64,000 nt of DNA from Delphinapterus leucas (Eukaryota > Chordata > Mammalia > Artiodactyla > Monodontidae), in NCBI RefSeq assembly GCF_002288925.2, contig NW_022098076.1, positions 78,060,216 to 78,124,215 of the forward strand, given 5' to 3'. The notes beneath the pieces were generated by a model. The model had not been told where the DNA came from. It worked only from the letters and a program-made list of their open reading frames with translations, and did no database searches. A program made the position numbers and the translations under genes. Shown here piece after piece: positions 24,241 to 35,954 of the stretch (the stretch's first letter is position 1; the number at the start of each line of letters is the position of its first letter).

Positions 24241-25799
24241 GCTTGTGTTATTGTTTTCAAGCACTCACTTAACTCTTCCATTTACCAAAGTGACTTATGG
24301 GAAAGGAGATGGGAAGAGGGAAATACTGGGGAAAGGGAAATACTCATAAAATAGGGTATTAATAGATACTGTCTCTAAATTGATGCTAATTCCTGGGGGA
24401 CCCAAAACAATTCTGTGGTCAGCCAGTCAATTGGGAGCTTGTGGTCTCAAGCAATAAATGAAATTTTGGCCCAAGCCTTTTTCACAATTGGGCCCAGTGG
24501 GTCAATGACACCTCCTATGATTATTTCTCCAGTTACCTAAAATATATTTGGAATAGAGATACTCAGTCACATGGGCCCAGTCACCTGTGAAGTAAGCTCC
24601 ATGATGGTAGGAAGGGAGATTGCAGACATTAGCTCCACCATCAAAGACATCACATACTCTACCACTCAGAAGCAACTGACCTGCTAGAATGTTATAATGA
24701 CCAACTGAAAACTGAGTTAATTTTTCAGTGAGGAGACAACACCTTGGGGTTCTATCTCAGGGGGTAAAAATCAGTGATGAGTTTATGGTGCTGCTTCTAC
24801 CCAAGCCAAAATGCATGGGTCCTAGAATCAAGGATAGAAGCAGGAATGGTTCTTCTATTATTTTTGATAAACTTCTTGCAGAAATTTCACTTTCAGTCCC
24901 CAGGCTGTTGAGGTCTGCAGTCCTGATGGCCTTGGTTCTCAAGGGAGGCATGCTTCCACAGGGGGATGCAGCGTTGGTTTCATTGAATTGGAACTTGAGA
25001 CTGGCCGTTTGGGGGTATCCTATTGGTGGGGGAAATTGATCCCAATTACCAAGGGAAACTGGGTTGCTGCTCTGTGATGGAGGCAGGGAACAACAGACTG
25101 GAACCCAAAGGATTCCTCTGGGCAGCTTTTAATGTTTCCACGTCCTCTAGTAAAAGTGTAAGGAAAACCAGAACAACCAATACAAAGGTTGGGACCATGG
25201 AGAAACAGGCCCTTTAAGAATGAGGGTTTGGGTCACGCCACCAAGGAAAGAACCCAACCACCTGTGGTGCTGGCTGAGGGCAAAGGAAGAGGGAAGGGAT
25301 AATAAAAGAAGGAAATAATAAATACCAACCCTAAGCCTGTGACCAATTTCAGAAATGAAGACTGTAGCACATCTTCCAGATTCTTGGGGTGCACACATCA
25401 GCTGGGCAGCACCCTGTCTTTTCTGAGGGAACCTCTCCTCTTCCAAGCTTCTAATTTCTTGTAATTAACTTCTTCCCTTTGTTCTCCAACCTAGGGATGG
25501 TAAATGCTTATTGCAGCTACTATTTCTTGTTACCTCAGTGTTCTCTTTCTGGTTTTTTAGTCTTCAAGAATTATTTTAACATCACAATTCATTATATTAA
25601 TTGTCTCTTCTGAAAAACCTAATGTGGTTTCTGTTTTCCACATGGGATCCTGACTGTTACATAAACTGTACATCCTCATCCATAGCCATGTGGTTTGCTG
25701 GGCCTCCTTGTGGGCAGATGTATTTCGTTGCCTGTTCATATGATTCACAATGGCCAGTGGAATGTGATTAGATGTTGTTTGTGCCACGTCTGATAAGGC
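24241..25799. other. Unique sequence, no gene recognised
   Basis: Contains a 103-codon open frame at 24728-25039 with no recognisable domain or splice context, probably chance. Confidence 0.5.
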
Positions 25800-26005
25800 A
25801 GATACTTTTAAAAAACTACACTTTTATTTTTGAGATGAGTGTAGGTTCATATGCAGTTGCGAGAAATAATGCAGAGTCATCCCATGGCCCTCTTATCTGG
25901 CTTCCCCCAATGGTAACATCTTGCAAAATATCATATAATATACAACCAGGACCCTGACATTGATAAAATCCAGCACTCTTACTCAGATTTCCCTAGTTTG
26001 GGACA
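25800..26005 (-). mobile_element. Old LINE-1 3'UTR fragment, antisense
   Basis: 'tttttgagatgagtgtaggttcatatgcagttgcgagaaataatgcagag' and 'cccccaatggtaacatcttgcaaaatatc' match the antisense 3'UTR of intermediate-age mammalian L1s. Confidence 0.75.
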
Positions 26006-26299
26006 GAAACTTTTACAATGATCACGAGATTTAGCTAAGACTCTTGTTCTTCTCTGTCATGTGAATAAGCCTGTGGACCAGAACCACAGACCTGAGCAGA
26101 GGCATAGCCAGCCTGCAGCCAACCAGGAACCTACACAACATATGAGCAAGAGAAATCCTTAGTTGTTGTAAAAACTGAGAATTTGAGGCTTGAGTTACCT
26201 CAGCATGACTGATTAATAGAGAGATGAAGGAGGGGGATTATTATAGATAGAAGGGTCAGTGACGCCCTCAGAAGAAGGGACCTGCCTGGAGTGAGGATG
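26006..26299. other. Unique sequence
   Basis: Nothing recognised. Confidence 0.5.
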
Positions 26300-26540
26300 C
26301 CACTCAGGGAAATGGCTAGGGATGGTCATTCACACTGAGGTGGCAGCAGGTGTGAAACCCCTCAGTGGGATGAGCTTGGTACACATGTCAGAGAAAGAGC
26401 AGAGCTAGCATGACGGGAGGAGGATGCAGTGAACAAGGAAGTGGATGGGCAGAGATGCAGAAGCTTGATATCATCTAGGCCATGGTCAAAGAATGGATTT
26501 GATTCTCAATGCAGTTTTGATAATAATTTTCAGAACTGCA
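26300..26540 (+). repeat. Ancient interspersed repeat, family not named
   Basis: 'tcagagaaagagcagagctag...gcagagatgcagaagcttg...ggccatggtcaaagaatggatttgattc' shares layout with 4812-5220 and 34850-35570. Weak. Confidence 0.35.
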
Positions 26541-27071
26541 TATTTAATACCATGGATAGCTCTCTTAAGGACTTCCTCCTTAAATGAAGTTGAAATCTGC
26601 CTCTTGGACACATCTTCCTTTTTATACTATTTCTGTCTTCTATTTTATGTAGACGGTTAGTCCCTTGTCCTGTGACCAGCCTCACATGTTTGAGAATGGC
26701 AGTGATGCCTTCCCAAGTCTCTTTACTTTGGGCTAAACAGTTCCATTCTTTAAATTAGTTAGATAGCTTTGCGTTTCACATAGTTTTTTAAGAGAACATG
26801 TTAGACTTAATTCTGGTAATTGGTTATTCATATAATAATTATATCAGTGGTTCATAAGGTGAGAATATCTAGTATCTTAGAGGTACCACATGTACTTATG
26901 GGAGTATATCATTTGTGTATGCCTGTCTCATTCACCACATTATTCTGAAGATAAGGCTCCAAGGATGGGTAACTGTAAGTGGGTAACTGTAACTCAACGT
27001 GAATTTCCTATTTAATGAAGAAATGGAAGAGAGTAAATTGTCGTTAAGCCAAAGAAGGCAATCCTTTAAAG

Positions 27072-27228
27072 CAGTGATAGTTACCCAAACTTTAATGTGT
27101 ATAGGAAACACTTGGGGATCTTGTTAAAATTCAGATTCTTAGTCAGTAGATCTGGGGCAGGACCCTCAAGACTAGATTTCAGTGGATGCTGCTAGTATGT
27201 GGAACATTGTTTTGAGTAGCAAGGTTCT
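27072..27228 (+). repeat. hAT-type MITE (MER5/MER20-like), decayed
   Basis: 'tacccaaactttaatgtgtataggaaacacttggggatcttgttaaaattcagattctt' followed by 'cagtagatctggggcagg' and 'agtatgtggaacattgttttgagtagcaagg' follows the MER5-type layout. Confidence 0.55.
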
Positions 27229-28734
27229 AAAGAACTCAACTCAGTAGAGAATTACTCTGACTGCCAAGGCAGATGTAGTCTGTCTCATCAACCCATTGGA
27301 AGTTTAATATAAGTGGAGCCCTTCAGTCATTTCAGGCTGTTCCCAGATGCCAGCAGAACCATAAGGACACCTCAGAAAAATTGTTTTTCAGCCATTTCTA
27401 GACTGAGACTTTAAAGACCGAGACTTTAAAGAAAGCGATTGACTCTCAAACTGCTCTTGTTCAATTTCCTGTGTAACTGCATGAGTGTCTCCATGGGACA
27501 GTGTTGTGACTGATGCTAGGAGGCCAGTAGACACAGTTGTAGAATATAATGTTTCTTCAATGGCAAAGAATATGGAAACTGAAGATCGTTACAAAAGCAG
27601 GAGACAATAAGGTGTGCTCCCAGATGAAGGTGTCCCAGGTCTCTAGGTCTCCGTAGGAATGTATAGCAGCTGCCGATACTACCTACATGGAGTTAGACTT
27701 CTTGCATTGGTAATAGCCACCCCTGTTCCATTATTGGGGTGCAGTTGTATTCTCATGTACTTTACTGATGGTATGGAGACAGCCTACTTGTGTGCCAGCT
27801 CAGGGTACAAACAAAGCTGGGAACCTTCCTGAGTGTTCTCTGTAAGACCAACTGAGTCAAAGATCAGTTTCTCAGGTGTAGCATCTCTTAGCAGGTCCAC
27901 ACATCAGGTCTGCCTAAGGTTCATTCCTGCACTTAACATGAGGACAAACATGGGTAGATCATAGTGTATGATGAAAAATATCTTCTCCTAAGATAGCAAA
28001 GACAGCAAAGTCAGTGCCTTATGTTTACCCTTTATTCCATCATGTTATCCCTTCTAAGTTATGGATAAGGCAACTGCTGCAAATTAATTATGCTTTATTA
28101 GAAAAATTCAGGTATACGAAAATATTTCCTTAGGAACATTTTCCCACTGAGAAATGTTAATAAAATTGAATGAATTCATAAGATCATAGATTTCCAGAAC
28201 TGGAGGTTAACTTAAAGATGTTCTAATTCATAAGGTTTATGATGAAATCATTATGGCTTAGATTATTCTGAAGACAGAATACAAAGATTGGTCTCTGTAG
28301 GCTTTACCTATAGCCATTTCTAAGCCAAAATACTGTGGTGGACTAACTGATTAACTCTTGAAATATTGTTCCATCCCAGATGACTCTCAGTTGATGTCAT
28401 TATTTGGTGCCTGTTTTTGGTCTAGAGTTGGGTCTGAGTCCTAAGTTGGTCCAGTTAGCCTGGATGGAGGTTTATATTATAATGAAGTGTTGAGAGCCAA
28501 GTTTTCTCTCTCTTCTCTTTTTCCAAATACAAACAAGGACAACTTGTATCCACAGAGGAACCTGTCTTAGGGCGAAACCAGCAATGCATATGGCAGAACA
28601 GATAGATCAAAAGAGCTTGGGTCCTTTTGAATTAAAAATATTGATCACTGATTATACCACCCTTGGGTCTTAGTCTACCTCTGGACTTCCAATGTTTTTC
28701 TTTATTGTTTAAGGCAATTGGAGTTAAGTTTTCA
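27229..28734. other. Mostly unique sequence
   Basis: No gene recognised. Near 27398-27434 'gactgagactttaaagaccgagactttaaag' is a short tandem duplication of 'gagactttaaag'. Bases 28180-28330 have weak MIR-like wording. Confidence 0.45.
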
Positions 28735-28975
28735 GAAAATATAGTGGTTATAGCATGGCCTCTGGAACCAGACTGCCTGGGTCCAAATCCTGACTCTGCA
28801 ACCATAGCCTTGTAGTCTTGGGCAAGTTACTTAAAAACTTTGTGTGTCAGTTTTCTCATCTGTAAAATGGGGGTGAAAACATTACCCAATGTCCTAGGGC
28901 TACTCTAAGATTCAATGAGTTAATACATGTAAAGTGCTTGGAACACTGCCTGGCTAATACACGCACTAAAAAAGT
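28735..28975 (+). repeat. MIR SINE, near full length
   Basis: 'ctctggaaccagactgcctgggtccaaatcctgactctgc' (tRNA-related half) leads into 'tcttgggcaagttacttaaaaactttgtgtg', 'tctgtaaaatgggggtgaaaac' and 'gtaaagtgcttggaacactgcctgg', so the copy is nearly complete. Confidence 0.9.
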
Positions 28976-29154
28976 GTTGGTTATTAATGCCATCACTGCT
29001 ACTACTACTACTATTTGCTGATAGCAATCTAAAACTTTTCATCCATTTCACTCATTCATTAGTTATATATTGAGTGACCACAGTATACATGGTTGTTGGA
29101 TTGAGTTGAGATTTGAATACATGTCTATGCCCACCATTTAAGCATTTAAATTCC

Positions 29155-29530
29155 CTACCTTCCTTCTTCCTCCTCCTCCTCCTCCCCCCCTCCTCCTCCC
29201 CCTCCTCTTCCTCCTCCTTCTTCTTCTTCTTCTTCTCCTTCTCCTCCCCTTCCTTCTCCTCCTCTTCTTCTTCTTCTCCTCCTCCTCCTCCTCCCCCTCC
29301 CCCTCCCCTCGCCTCCCCTCCCCCCCTCCTCCTCCTCCCTTTCTTCTTCTTCTTCTTCTTCTTCTTCTTCTCCTTCTCCTCCTCCTTCTCCTTCTCCTTC
29401 TCCTTCTCCTTCTCCTTCTTCTTCTCCTTCTCCTTCTTCTTCTTCTTCTTCTTCTTCTTTCTCCTCCTCCTCCTCTTCTTCTTCTTCTCCTCTCTCTGTC
29501 TCTCTGTCATTCTCTCTCTCTCACATTCTC
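29155..29530. repeat. Long pyrimidine tract (CCT/CTT mix)
   Basis: About 370 bp in which the plus strand is almost purely C and T, in blocks of (TCC)n, (CTT)n and (CTCCTT)n, with a C-rich centre at about 29290-29330. The complementary strand is pure purine and gives a Lys/Glu/Gly-rich open frame that is not a gene. No transposon sequence is visible at either edge. Confidence 0.95.
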
Positions 29531-30589
29531 TGTTTCTTTACTTTGGGATTATGACGTAGAAATAATTTTTTTGGCAATCAATATATGAAAACATTGTAGG
29601 AACTTTATGACTGAGTTTAGCTTCTGTTTATTTATTTTCCAGAAGCATGTTTTTCTGGGCCAAGTAGTTTTTTTCTAGTCTGGATTAATAAACACCTAGA
29701 TAATGTAATTCACTCCCAAACTGGTCATATGAAAATGCATTCTTTACCATGTAGAGCACTTTGGATATGAAATTATTAGGTAAAGCCGCAAGAATGAAAA
29801 AGCAGACTGTCTGGGTCTAGAGAACCTTAAAATGAAAAGCACAGGGAATTTTGGTTAATGAAACACCTTTTGTGCTGATGTAGTATGTTATAAATGAAGA
29901 TAAGTTTACTGTCTTTTATTTTTCATCTGTTGGTAGGTGTTCTTACTCCAAAATGTACTTCCCAGTAGAGAATCCCACAAAGCATGGTGGTTCTGTGGAT
30001 CTGTTGCATCATCAAAATATTTATTCTTCGGTGGTCTGGTGATTGACTCTCTTAGAAGAAGCAGAGAAACTCCACAAAGTGGGGCTCCAAGAATCATTAA
30101 CATGAAACTCGTCCCTCCAGGAAATTAAAGCATTTTAACGTACATGGTGCTAGATAGCTTACCTTCAATCCCTATCAGATCACATGCCAGATTTCCCTGG
30201 ATTTAGAGAAAAATATGAATTTTGTGAAGAAACTTCCTCTGGATTCCCATAGGAAATGTGGAAAGCCATTCTTGGACTGAGATCTTTTGACTGTAGGTGT
30301 GTTTCTTTTTTAGGGCTGTGGTAAAGCCATATAAATCCAGCATACATGGCTTACACACCCACTGCCTTTGTGAACAAGCCGTTTGAATTAGATTTTCTAA
30401 TGTTGTAGCAGTAAGAATATGTAACTTTGAGGGTGGGAAAGTACTGAGTTAGGAAATCTTGATCTCCTAAGCCCTGAATTCAGCATTTTCCATTATTCCT
30501 AGATGTCTGCTCAGAGGTACTAAAGTAGATTTGGCAAAGGTAGATGCTGTAGCGTTTGAATTTCTCCTTTATTTCTTGTGGTGCTGAAG
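29531..30589. other. Unique sequence
   Basis: No gene or repeat recognised. Confidence 0.5.
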
Positions 30590-30690
30590 CAATGGAAACT
30601 CTGTTGAGAGTTTAAATGAGATACCATATGTCACAGTGGCTAGTACTGTGCAATGGGGACTCAATAATAAGAACCAACAAATCCTCACTT
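30590..30690 (+). repeat. MIR-type 3' segment
   Basis: 'gtttaaatgagataccatatgtcacagtggctagtactgtgc' resembles the MIR 3' half but lacks an internal piece. A near-identical block occurs at 32028. Confidence 0.6.
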
Positions 30691-30823
30691 TTTAAGTTCT
30701 ACTTATCTAGGAATTTCCTATCTTGGAATATAAAAGTCTCAGATGTAATTTTCTCATATTATAATAGACATGTCAGAAAAATTACTTCGACGGACATTCC
30801 TTTTTCACTTTTTTCCTTGGGGG

Positions 30824-30824
<1 letters not shown>

Positions 30825-30870
<46 letters not shown>
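30825..30870. repeat. (CA)n microsatellite
   Basis: About 22 uninterrupted AC units. Confidence 0.98.
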
Positions 30871-30871
<1 letters not shown>

Positions 30872-31254
30872 TTTCCATTTCCCACCTTCCATAAAAATGG
30901 TTGAAATTGACCTCTAGGAAAACATGTAACTGTTGTGGCCCTTTACTCCCTGATATTCCCTGGAAGCACAGAGAATGTTTAGCACTAATCATAACTTTTG
31001 TTGGTGGTGTTTCTTTGCCTGTGTGTAACTTGAAAGCCTTAAAAATGGCTTGGAGGAATCAGGGAATAATGCTGTAACTCATTAAATAATTCAGTTGATA
31101 GGAGACCAAGTTTAGTATCTTCTATTTACATTCTGGAGACCAAAAAACCATAAAATAATATTTTTATGTGACTATTTAGTTCTTCCCATTTCTCCTTCAC
31201 TGTACTAAACTTCTAATATATAATATTTGATTCATGCCTCAAATGACTATATGA

Positions 31255-31420
31255 GTTTTACTATTATTAACTCTTATTACTACCATTATTATTAACATGT
31301 TAGAGATGAGGGAACTGAGATCTTGTGAGACTGCATGACTCACCTGACTCTCACAGCTAATAATGCAGGAGCCAGAATCCCCAAAGCCTGTGATGTGCTT
31401 AAGCAGTATGACACACTGCT
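31255..31420 (-). repeat. MIR SINE, antisense
   Basis: 'tagagatgagggaactgagatcttg' then 'ctcacagctaataatgcaggagccagaatccc', antisense MIR. Confidence 0.75.
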
Positions 31421-31994
31421 TCCCAATTATGCAGACATAATTGGCAATTTCTCTACCCAAAGTAAAAATCACTAAGGAAATGCACACATATAGCACTTTC
31501 CCATTAGTTGGTTGGTTTCTTCGTTATACTATTTGAGGCTTGTTCTTTTTTGGAGTGACTTAAGAAAAGGGAATCGTTAGCACATGTCTCCAAATGGGGA
31601 TGTGACAAATTAATAACTTTTACATTATTAGGTCTATCTGCTTTGAAAATTTCAATCTGCCCAATGAACGTTTTGCAGATAAGCTTAGTCTCATTCTGTT
31701 AAAAGTAACTCTTAAGTCAGTCAGGTAGGGTTTCAATCATACAATCAGCGGATTTTATCCGCAGATAAAGCAGATGTTTCAAGTATAGCAGAAAACAGTT
31801 GAAATGGAGGCGAGGAGAGTGGTTGTAGCTTAGAATTTGTTACAGGAGCGCGCGGGGGTGTAAGAAAGCATTAAGTAATGGTGGAAGAGAAAAAAATCAG
31901 AATGGCTTCAAATCATGACCGCAACTTACTCACAGTATGTGGGCGTGTTTCCTGGCCTCTGCAAATCTTCATGTCTTTATCGAGAAAGGCAATA
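31421..31994. other. Unique sequence
   Basis: Contains a perfect 6-bp-arm hairpin GCGGAT-TTT-ATCCGC at 31748-31762 and a CpG-rich 'gagcgcgcggggg' at about 31846. Confidence 0.5.
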
Positions 31995-32095
31995 GTAGTA
32001 ATTACTCGATAGGATTATTGTGAGTGCTAAATGAGATGCCATATGGCACAGTGGCTAGGACTGAGCAATTAGGGCTGAATAAATAAAATTGAAAT
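31995..32095 (+). repeat. MIR-type 3' segment
   Basis: 'aggattattgtgagtgctaaatgagatgccatatggcacagtggctagg' then 'gctgaataaat'. It carries the same internal deletion as the copy at 30613. Confidence 0.65.
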
Positions 32096-33591
32096 CTGCA
32101 CTCTGGCACTTTTATAATGTTGTGGGGATGTAAATGATAACTCTTCTTCTTGAAAGACCATTTGTAGTTATTGCGTTAACTTTGCTTATTTTTGTACTGA
32201 GGTATAGATGAAACGTGAAGTAGGTAAAAGATGGTCTTGGTAGTTGCTTGTATTAAATTCACATTCCAGAAAATAATTCTTGGTTGGGCAGAATGCTTAA
32301 CAACAACAATAGCAACAACAATAATAATAGGGCCTAGAGGGACAAGCTTTGGCAGCCTGATAGTCTGTTCTTATGATTTGTGGCAGAACACAGTTTTCTC
32401 AGAGTAACAAACTGCATGTATCAGACACCAGCAGAATCCTCTGAAAAATCTGTAGTCAAAGGGAGCTAATTTTGCATGAGTTAAGAAGGTGAGGAGGACA
32501 GGGAACTGTGTCTGTGGAATTCTCTTTGCATAATTCTCCATTCCATTAGATGCCTAGTGGATGCTTGGTGATGATGGTAGACAAGCTGTCCCTTTGCATG
32601 TGAGACATCAATGGCGAGAGAGGAGCCCTACCTGCCACTTTCAGAGTGCACTGTGTGTCATGGTTGATCAGGGCTGGTCTGTTTTCTTTGCAAAAGAGGG
32701 AGATAGTGTTTTTTTAAAAAACTTTTTTTCCCTTGAAAATTGGACTGGAAGGTTACACCTCAGGAAATTGAATTTGATTCATTCCAGAATATAAAAATTT
32801 AAAAACAAATCCTGCTGGGCTAAAAATATTTCATTAATTCAACAAAAGCTGAATTCCCTTAACTCAGGGCTTAAGTCTGTATTCCAGCATTGAGAGGCCA
32901 GTTCGTTGTCAGCATGCTCTTATATCCTTCACTCACAACCCAGTGGATTACTTTGGAGTCCACAAATTGAAACTTCCAATTTCCTTAATTAAATGAGATG
33001 CATATAAAAGCACTCAGCATGGGCTTGGGATAGAGCAGAGCAAATGAACTATTAGTTTCCTTTTTTTTCATTTTTCCCTCCATTCTTCTTTGCCTTTCAC
33101 CATAATGTAAAACTTCTATGTTAATATGCAACTAGTCTCTAAGATGACGTTTTAAAACAATACTCTGAACAAACATGGAAGCAAAAACAATAGTTTCTTT
33201 CACTCTGTGAGCCATTTTTGTAAACCCACAAGATGCCTTGGGTCAATTATGGCTTCCTGGTGAGTTCTTCTTAATTGGATTTCTATGAGGTTCCATTTTT
33301 TTCAATCAACACACCTTAGAGAGAAAATTATTTGTATCAATTTGTGGCTTATTTTTGCTGTTTGTTTTGATAATCATAAGCTATTTTCAGTTTAAAAATG
33401 TATCATTGATTGATGGAGAACATTCATAAAAAGGTAAAATTTAATTATACAACACAACAAAACATACTTTTATTTCTCTTGTGAAGAATTTTATAAAACA
33501 TTTTTCTTTCATATTCATATTGGCAGAATATTTTAGAATGATATAATAGAAAGTGCTACCTGAAAATTGATACATTTATTCAAATTTCTCT
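32096..33591. other. Mostly unique sequence
   Basis: Includes an AAC/AAT run at about 32300-32330. 'taattaaatgagatgcatataaaagcactcagcatgg' (32987-33023) is a decayed MIR tail. No gene recognised. Confidence 0.5.
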
Positions 33592-33642
33592 GTTTCCTTC
33601 CCTCCCTCCTTTCCTTCATTTGTGCCTTCCTTCCTTCCTTCC
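33592..33642. repeat. (CCTT)n-like pyrimidine microsatellite
   Basis: Imperfect TTCC/CCTT units. An A14 run follows at about 33677-33690. Confidence 0.9.
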
Positions 33643-33799
33643 ACCTGGCTTACTGTGAACCTGGTATGAAAAAGTAAAAAAAAAAAAAAATCCACATTAA
33701 CTACTCTTAATATATTGGCAAAGACAAGGCAAGTTCCCAATATATCAATGATTAAAGAATGAATGTGTTAAAAGTCATAATGAAGGAATAGCAGGACTA

Positions 33800-34045
33800 A
33801 TTGTTAAAGATTTAGTGAGTGTTGTTGTGTGCCAGACACATTATCTTGGGCATTAAATACATAAAAAAATTATAATTTAATCCTTCCAACAACCCTATGA
33901 TGTAAACCTCTTTCCCTATATTTTGTAGATAAGAAAGCTGAGGTACAAAAATGTTATAACCAAAACCAAAACCAAAACCAAAAACATGTTCAGTATCACA
34001 TTTTTAGTCAGTGGCAGACCTGGGATGTAAATTCAGGTATATTTA
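33800..34045 (-). repeat. MIR SINE, antisense, with internal (AACCAA)n
   Basis: 'tatgatgtaaacctctttccctat...gataagaaagctgaggtac' is antisense MIR, interrupted at 33959-33986 by about four 'accaaa' units, then resumes with 'agtggcagacctgggatg'. Confidence 0.75.
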
Positions 34046-34049
34046 CGTC

Positions 34050-34096
34050 AAATATGCTCTTTCTACCACAGTAGAAATATGCTCTTTCTACCACAG
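34050..34096. repeat. 25-bp tandem duplication
   Basis: AAATATGCTCTTTCTACCAC plus 'ag' occurs twice, at 34050-34071 and 34075-34096, with a TAG spacer and no mismatch between copies. Confidence 0.95.
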
Positions 34097-34106
34097 ATGC
34101 CTCTTG

Positions 34107-34822
34107 TATTAGTTTCTTATTGCTGCTATAACAAATTACCATACACTTAATGTCATAGGACAAGACAAATTTATTATATTTTTTATTGAAATACAGTAGA
34201 TTTATAATATGTAAGTTTCAGGTGTACAACATAGTGATTCACAATTTTTAAAGGTTATACTCTATAGCTATTATAAAATATTGGCTTTATTCCCCATGCT
34301 GTACAATATATCTTTGTAGCTTATGTATTTTATACATAATAGTTTGTATCTCTTAATCCCCTACAAATTTATTATCTTATACTTCTGAAGGTCAGAAGTC
34401 CAAAATGGGTGTCACTGGGCTAAAATCAAGGTGTCAGCAAAGCTGTGTTCCTTTGCAGAGGCTCAAGGGAGAATCTGTTTCCTTGTTTTCTCCCGCTTCC
34501 AGATGCTGCCTGCAGTCCTTGGCTAGTGGCCCACTTCCAGCTTCAAAGCCAGCAATGACTGATCAGGTTTTTCTCATATTGCATTGCTCTGACACTGACT
34601 TTTCTTCCTCCCTCTTCCGCATTTAAAGACTCTTGTGATTACACTGGGCCCACCAGATAACCCACGATAATGTCCTTATCGTAAGGTCAGCTGATTAGCA
34701 ACCTATAATTTTATCTGCAACCTTAATTCCCCCTTTCCATGTAACATAACATATTCCCAGGTTCTGGGAATTAGAATGTGAGTGTCTTTGTAGGGGGAGT
34801 TTATTCTGCCTATTGCACCTCC
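34107..34822 (+). mobile_element. Mammal-wide LTR/DNA-type repeat, split by an L1
   Basis: Starts 'tattagtttcttattgctgctataacaaattac' and ends 'tttattctgcctattgcacc', with landmarks 'ctgaaggtcagaagtccaaaatgggt' and 'ggtcagctgattagcaacc'. I recognise this as a common Boreoeutherian repeat but will not fix its class from memory. It is interrupted by the insert at 34178-34362. Confidence 0.7.
34178..34362 (-). mobile_element. LINE-1 3'UTR insert, nested
   Basis: 'tttttattgaaatacagtagatttataatatgtaagtttcaggtgtacaac' and 'ccccatgctgtacaatatatc' match an antisense L1 3' end, 5'-truncated to about 185 bp. The perfect direct repeat ACAAATTTATTAT at 34165-34177 and 34363-34375 shows the insertion point. 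Removing the insert rejoins the host repeat. Confidence 0.9.
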
Positions 34823-34839
34823 CCAAACAAATGAGGGAA

Positions 34840-35570
34840 TATGAGAATTTAGAGGAAAGATATGTTTAAGGCTAGGAGCCAGGGAAGGGTTCATGGAGAA
34901 AATGACATTGAGCTCAGTCTTGAAAAGACAGATAGAGGAAGGAGGATTCCCAAGGGATCATATAGGTAAAGGAAGCCATAGAAACAAATATATGCAGGTG
35001 GATACTGCAGAGCATGGTGGGAGCAAGGTTTTCCTAAAGGAGCAGAGAGACCAGAGCCCTAGGAAGGCAGAATATGGACAGACTTAATGATGTTGAGTGC
35101 CTGACTAGGAGGTCTGGGCTTTATTCCACGGTGAGTGTGGACCCTCTGGAGGATTTTTAGGGCAGACCAATATGAACAGATTAATATGGCAGCAAGGTGG
35201 AAGAAGCCGCAAAAGAGAGAGATGGGATATAAAGGGGTTTGCTGGGTCGGTATTGAAGTGGTATTAGCCAGAGACAAGAGAAGCCCTCCATTAGGTTGTT
35301 GACAGTGGATGTGGAAGGAAAAGTAGGACCCAAAGATATTCTGGAGGAAAAGTCACAGTTTCATACAGAAGACGGGAGAGTAACAAGAGTAAATGACCAG
35401 GTGAATTTTAAGCATATACTGCTGAAGCTGTTGTTGACCCTGAGAGACAGGAAGTCAGAAGGAGTTAATCTCCGTTTTGTGAAGCTTGAGTTTGAAATAC
35501 CAGGCAGGTGGATATTAATAAGCAGAGGAATAACTGAATTTTTCATTGTCATCCTGAGGTTTAAGTGAAG
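34840..35570 (+). repeat. Ancient interspersed repeat, family not named
   Basis: 'tcatggagaaaatgacattgagctcagtcttgaaaag' through 'gaggtctgggctttattccacggtgagtg' to 'tttgaaataccaggcaggtgg' follows a very common old mammalian repeat. This is the longest copy in the window. Confidence 0.6.
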
Positions 35571-35599
35571 GTAGATAGGGCTTTGGGGAGTGAAAGGAG

Positions 35600-35915
35600 T
35601 GGGCCCCAAACCTATACACTGGTGGTGGGGCTGTAAGATGGTCCAGATCTTCTGGAGGGCAGTTCAGCAATGCATCTTAAGAGCTTTGGACTTTTGCCAG
35701 CTCTATGATACTCTAATTCCACATGACTATTTACAACAACTGGAAAGTTATAAAAAACCTAAATATCTTATAAAGGGAATTGTTAAAGAACTTGTCATAA
35801 GTGCAAATGATGGAATATTATGCAGACATTTAAAAGTTATGTTTTAGAATAGCATTTACTAATATGGATAGATGATCACTATATGTAACATCCAAAAAGG
35901 GAGGCTACATACAGA
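35600..35915 (+). mobile_element. Old LINE-1 (HAL1/L1M-like) fragment
   Basis: 'cttctggagggcagttcagcaatgc', 'ctaattccacatgactatttac' and 'gatggaatattatgcagacatttaaaag' follow L1 ORF2 C-terminal codons in order. Heavily decayed. Confidence 0.75.
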
Positions 35916-35954
35916 GCAGTGGCTCTCACTTGGAGAATAATAATAATAGAAAAT

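Noticed and set aside
29052..29559. Two overlapping open frames of about 150 codons on opposite strands
   Set aside because: They only translate the pyrimidine tract: Ser/Pro/Phe on one strand and Lys/Glu/Gly on the other. Stop codons are simply rare in this composition.
33001..33023. CATATAAAAG, a TATA-like word
   Set aside because: It lies in a decayed MIR tail ('aaatgagatgcatataaaagcactcagca'), so the match is repeat-derived.
35590..35847. 85-codon open frame 'MKGVGPKPIHWW...'
   Set aside because: It overlaps an old L1 ORF2 C-terminal fragment and is a shadow of it.
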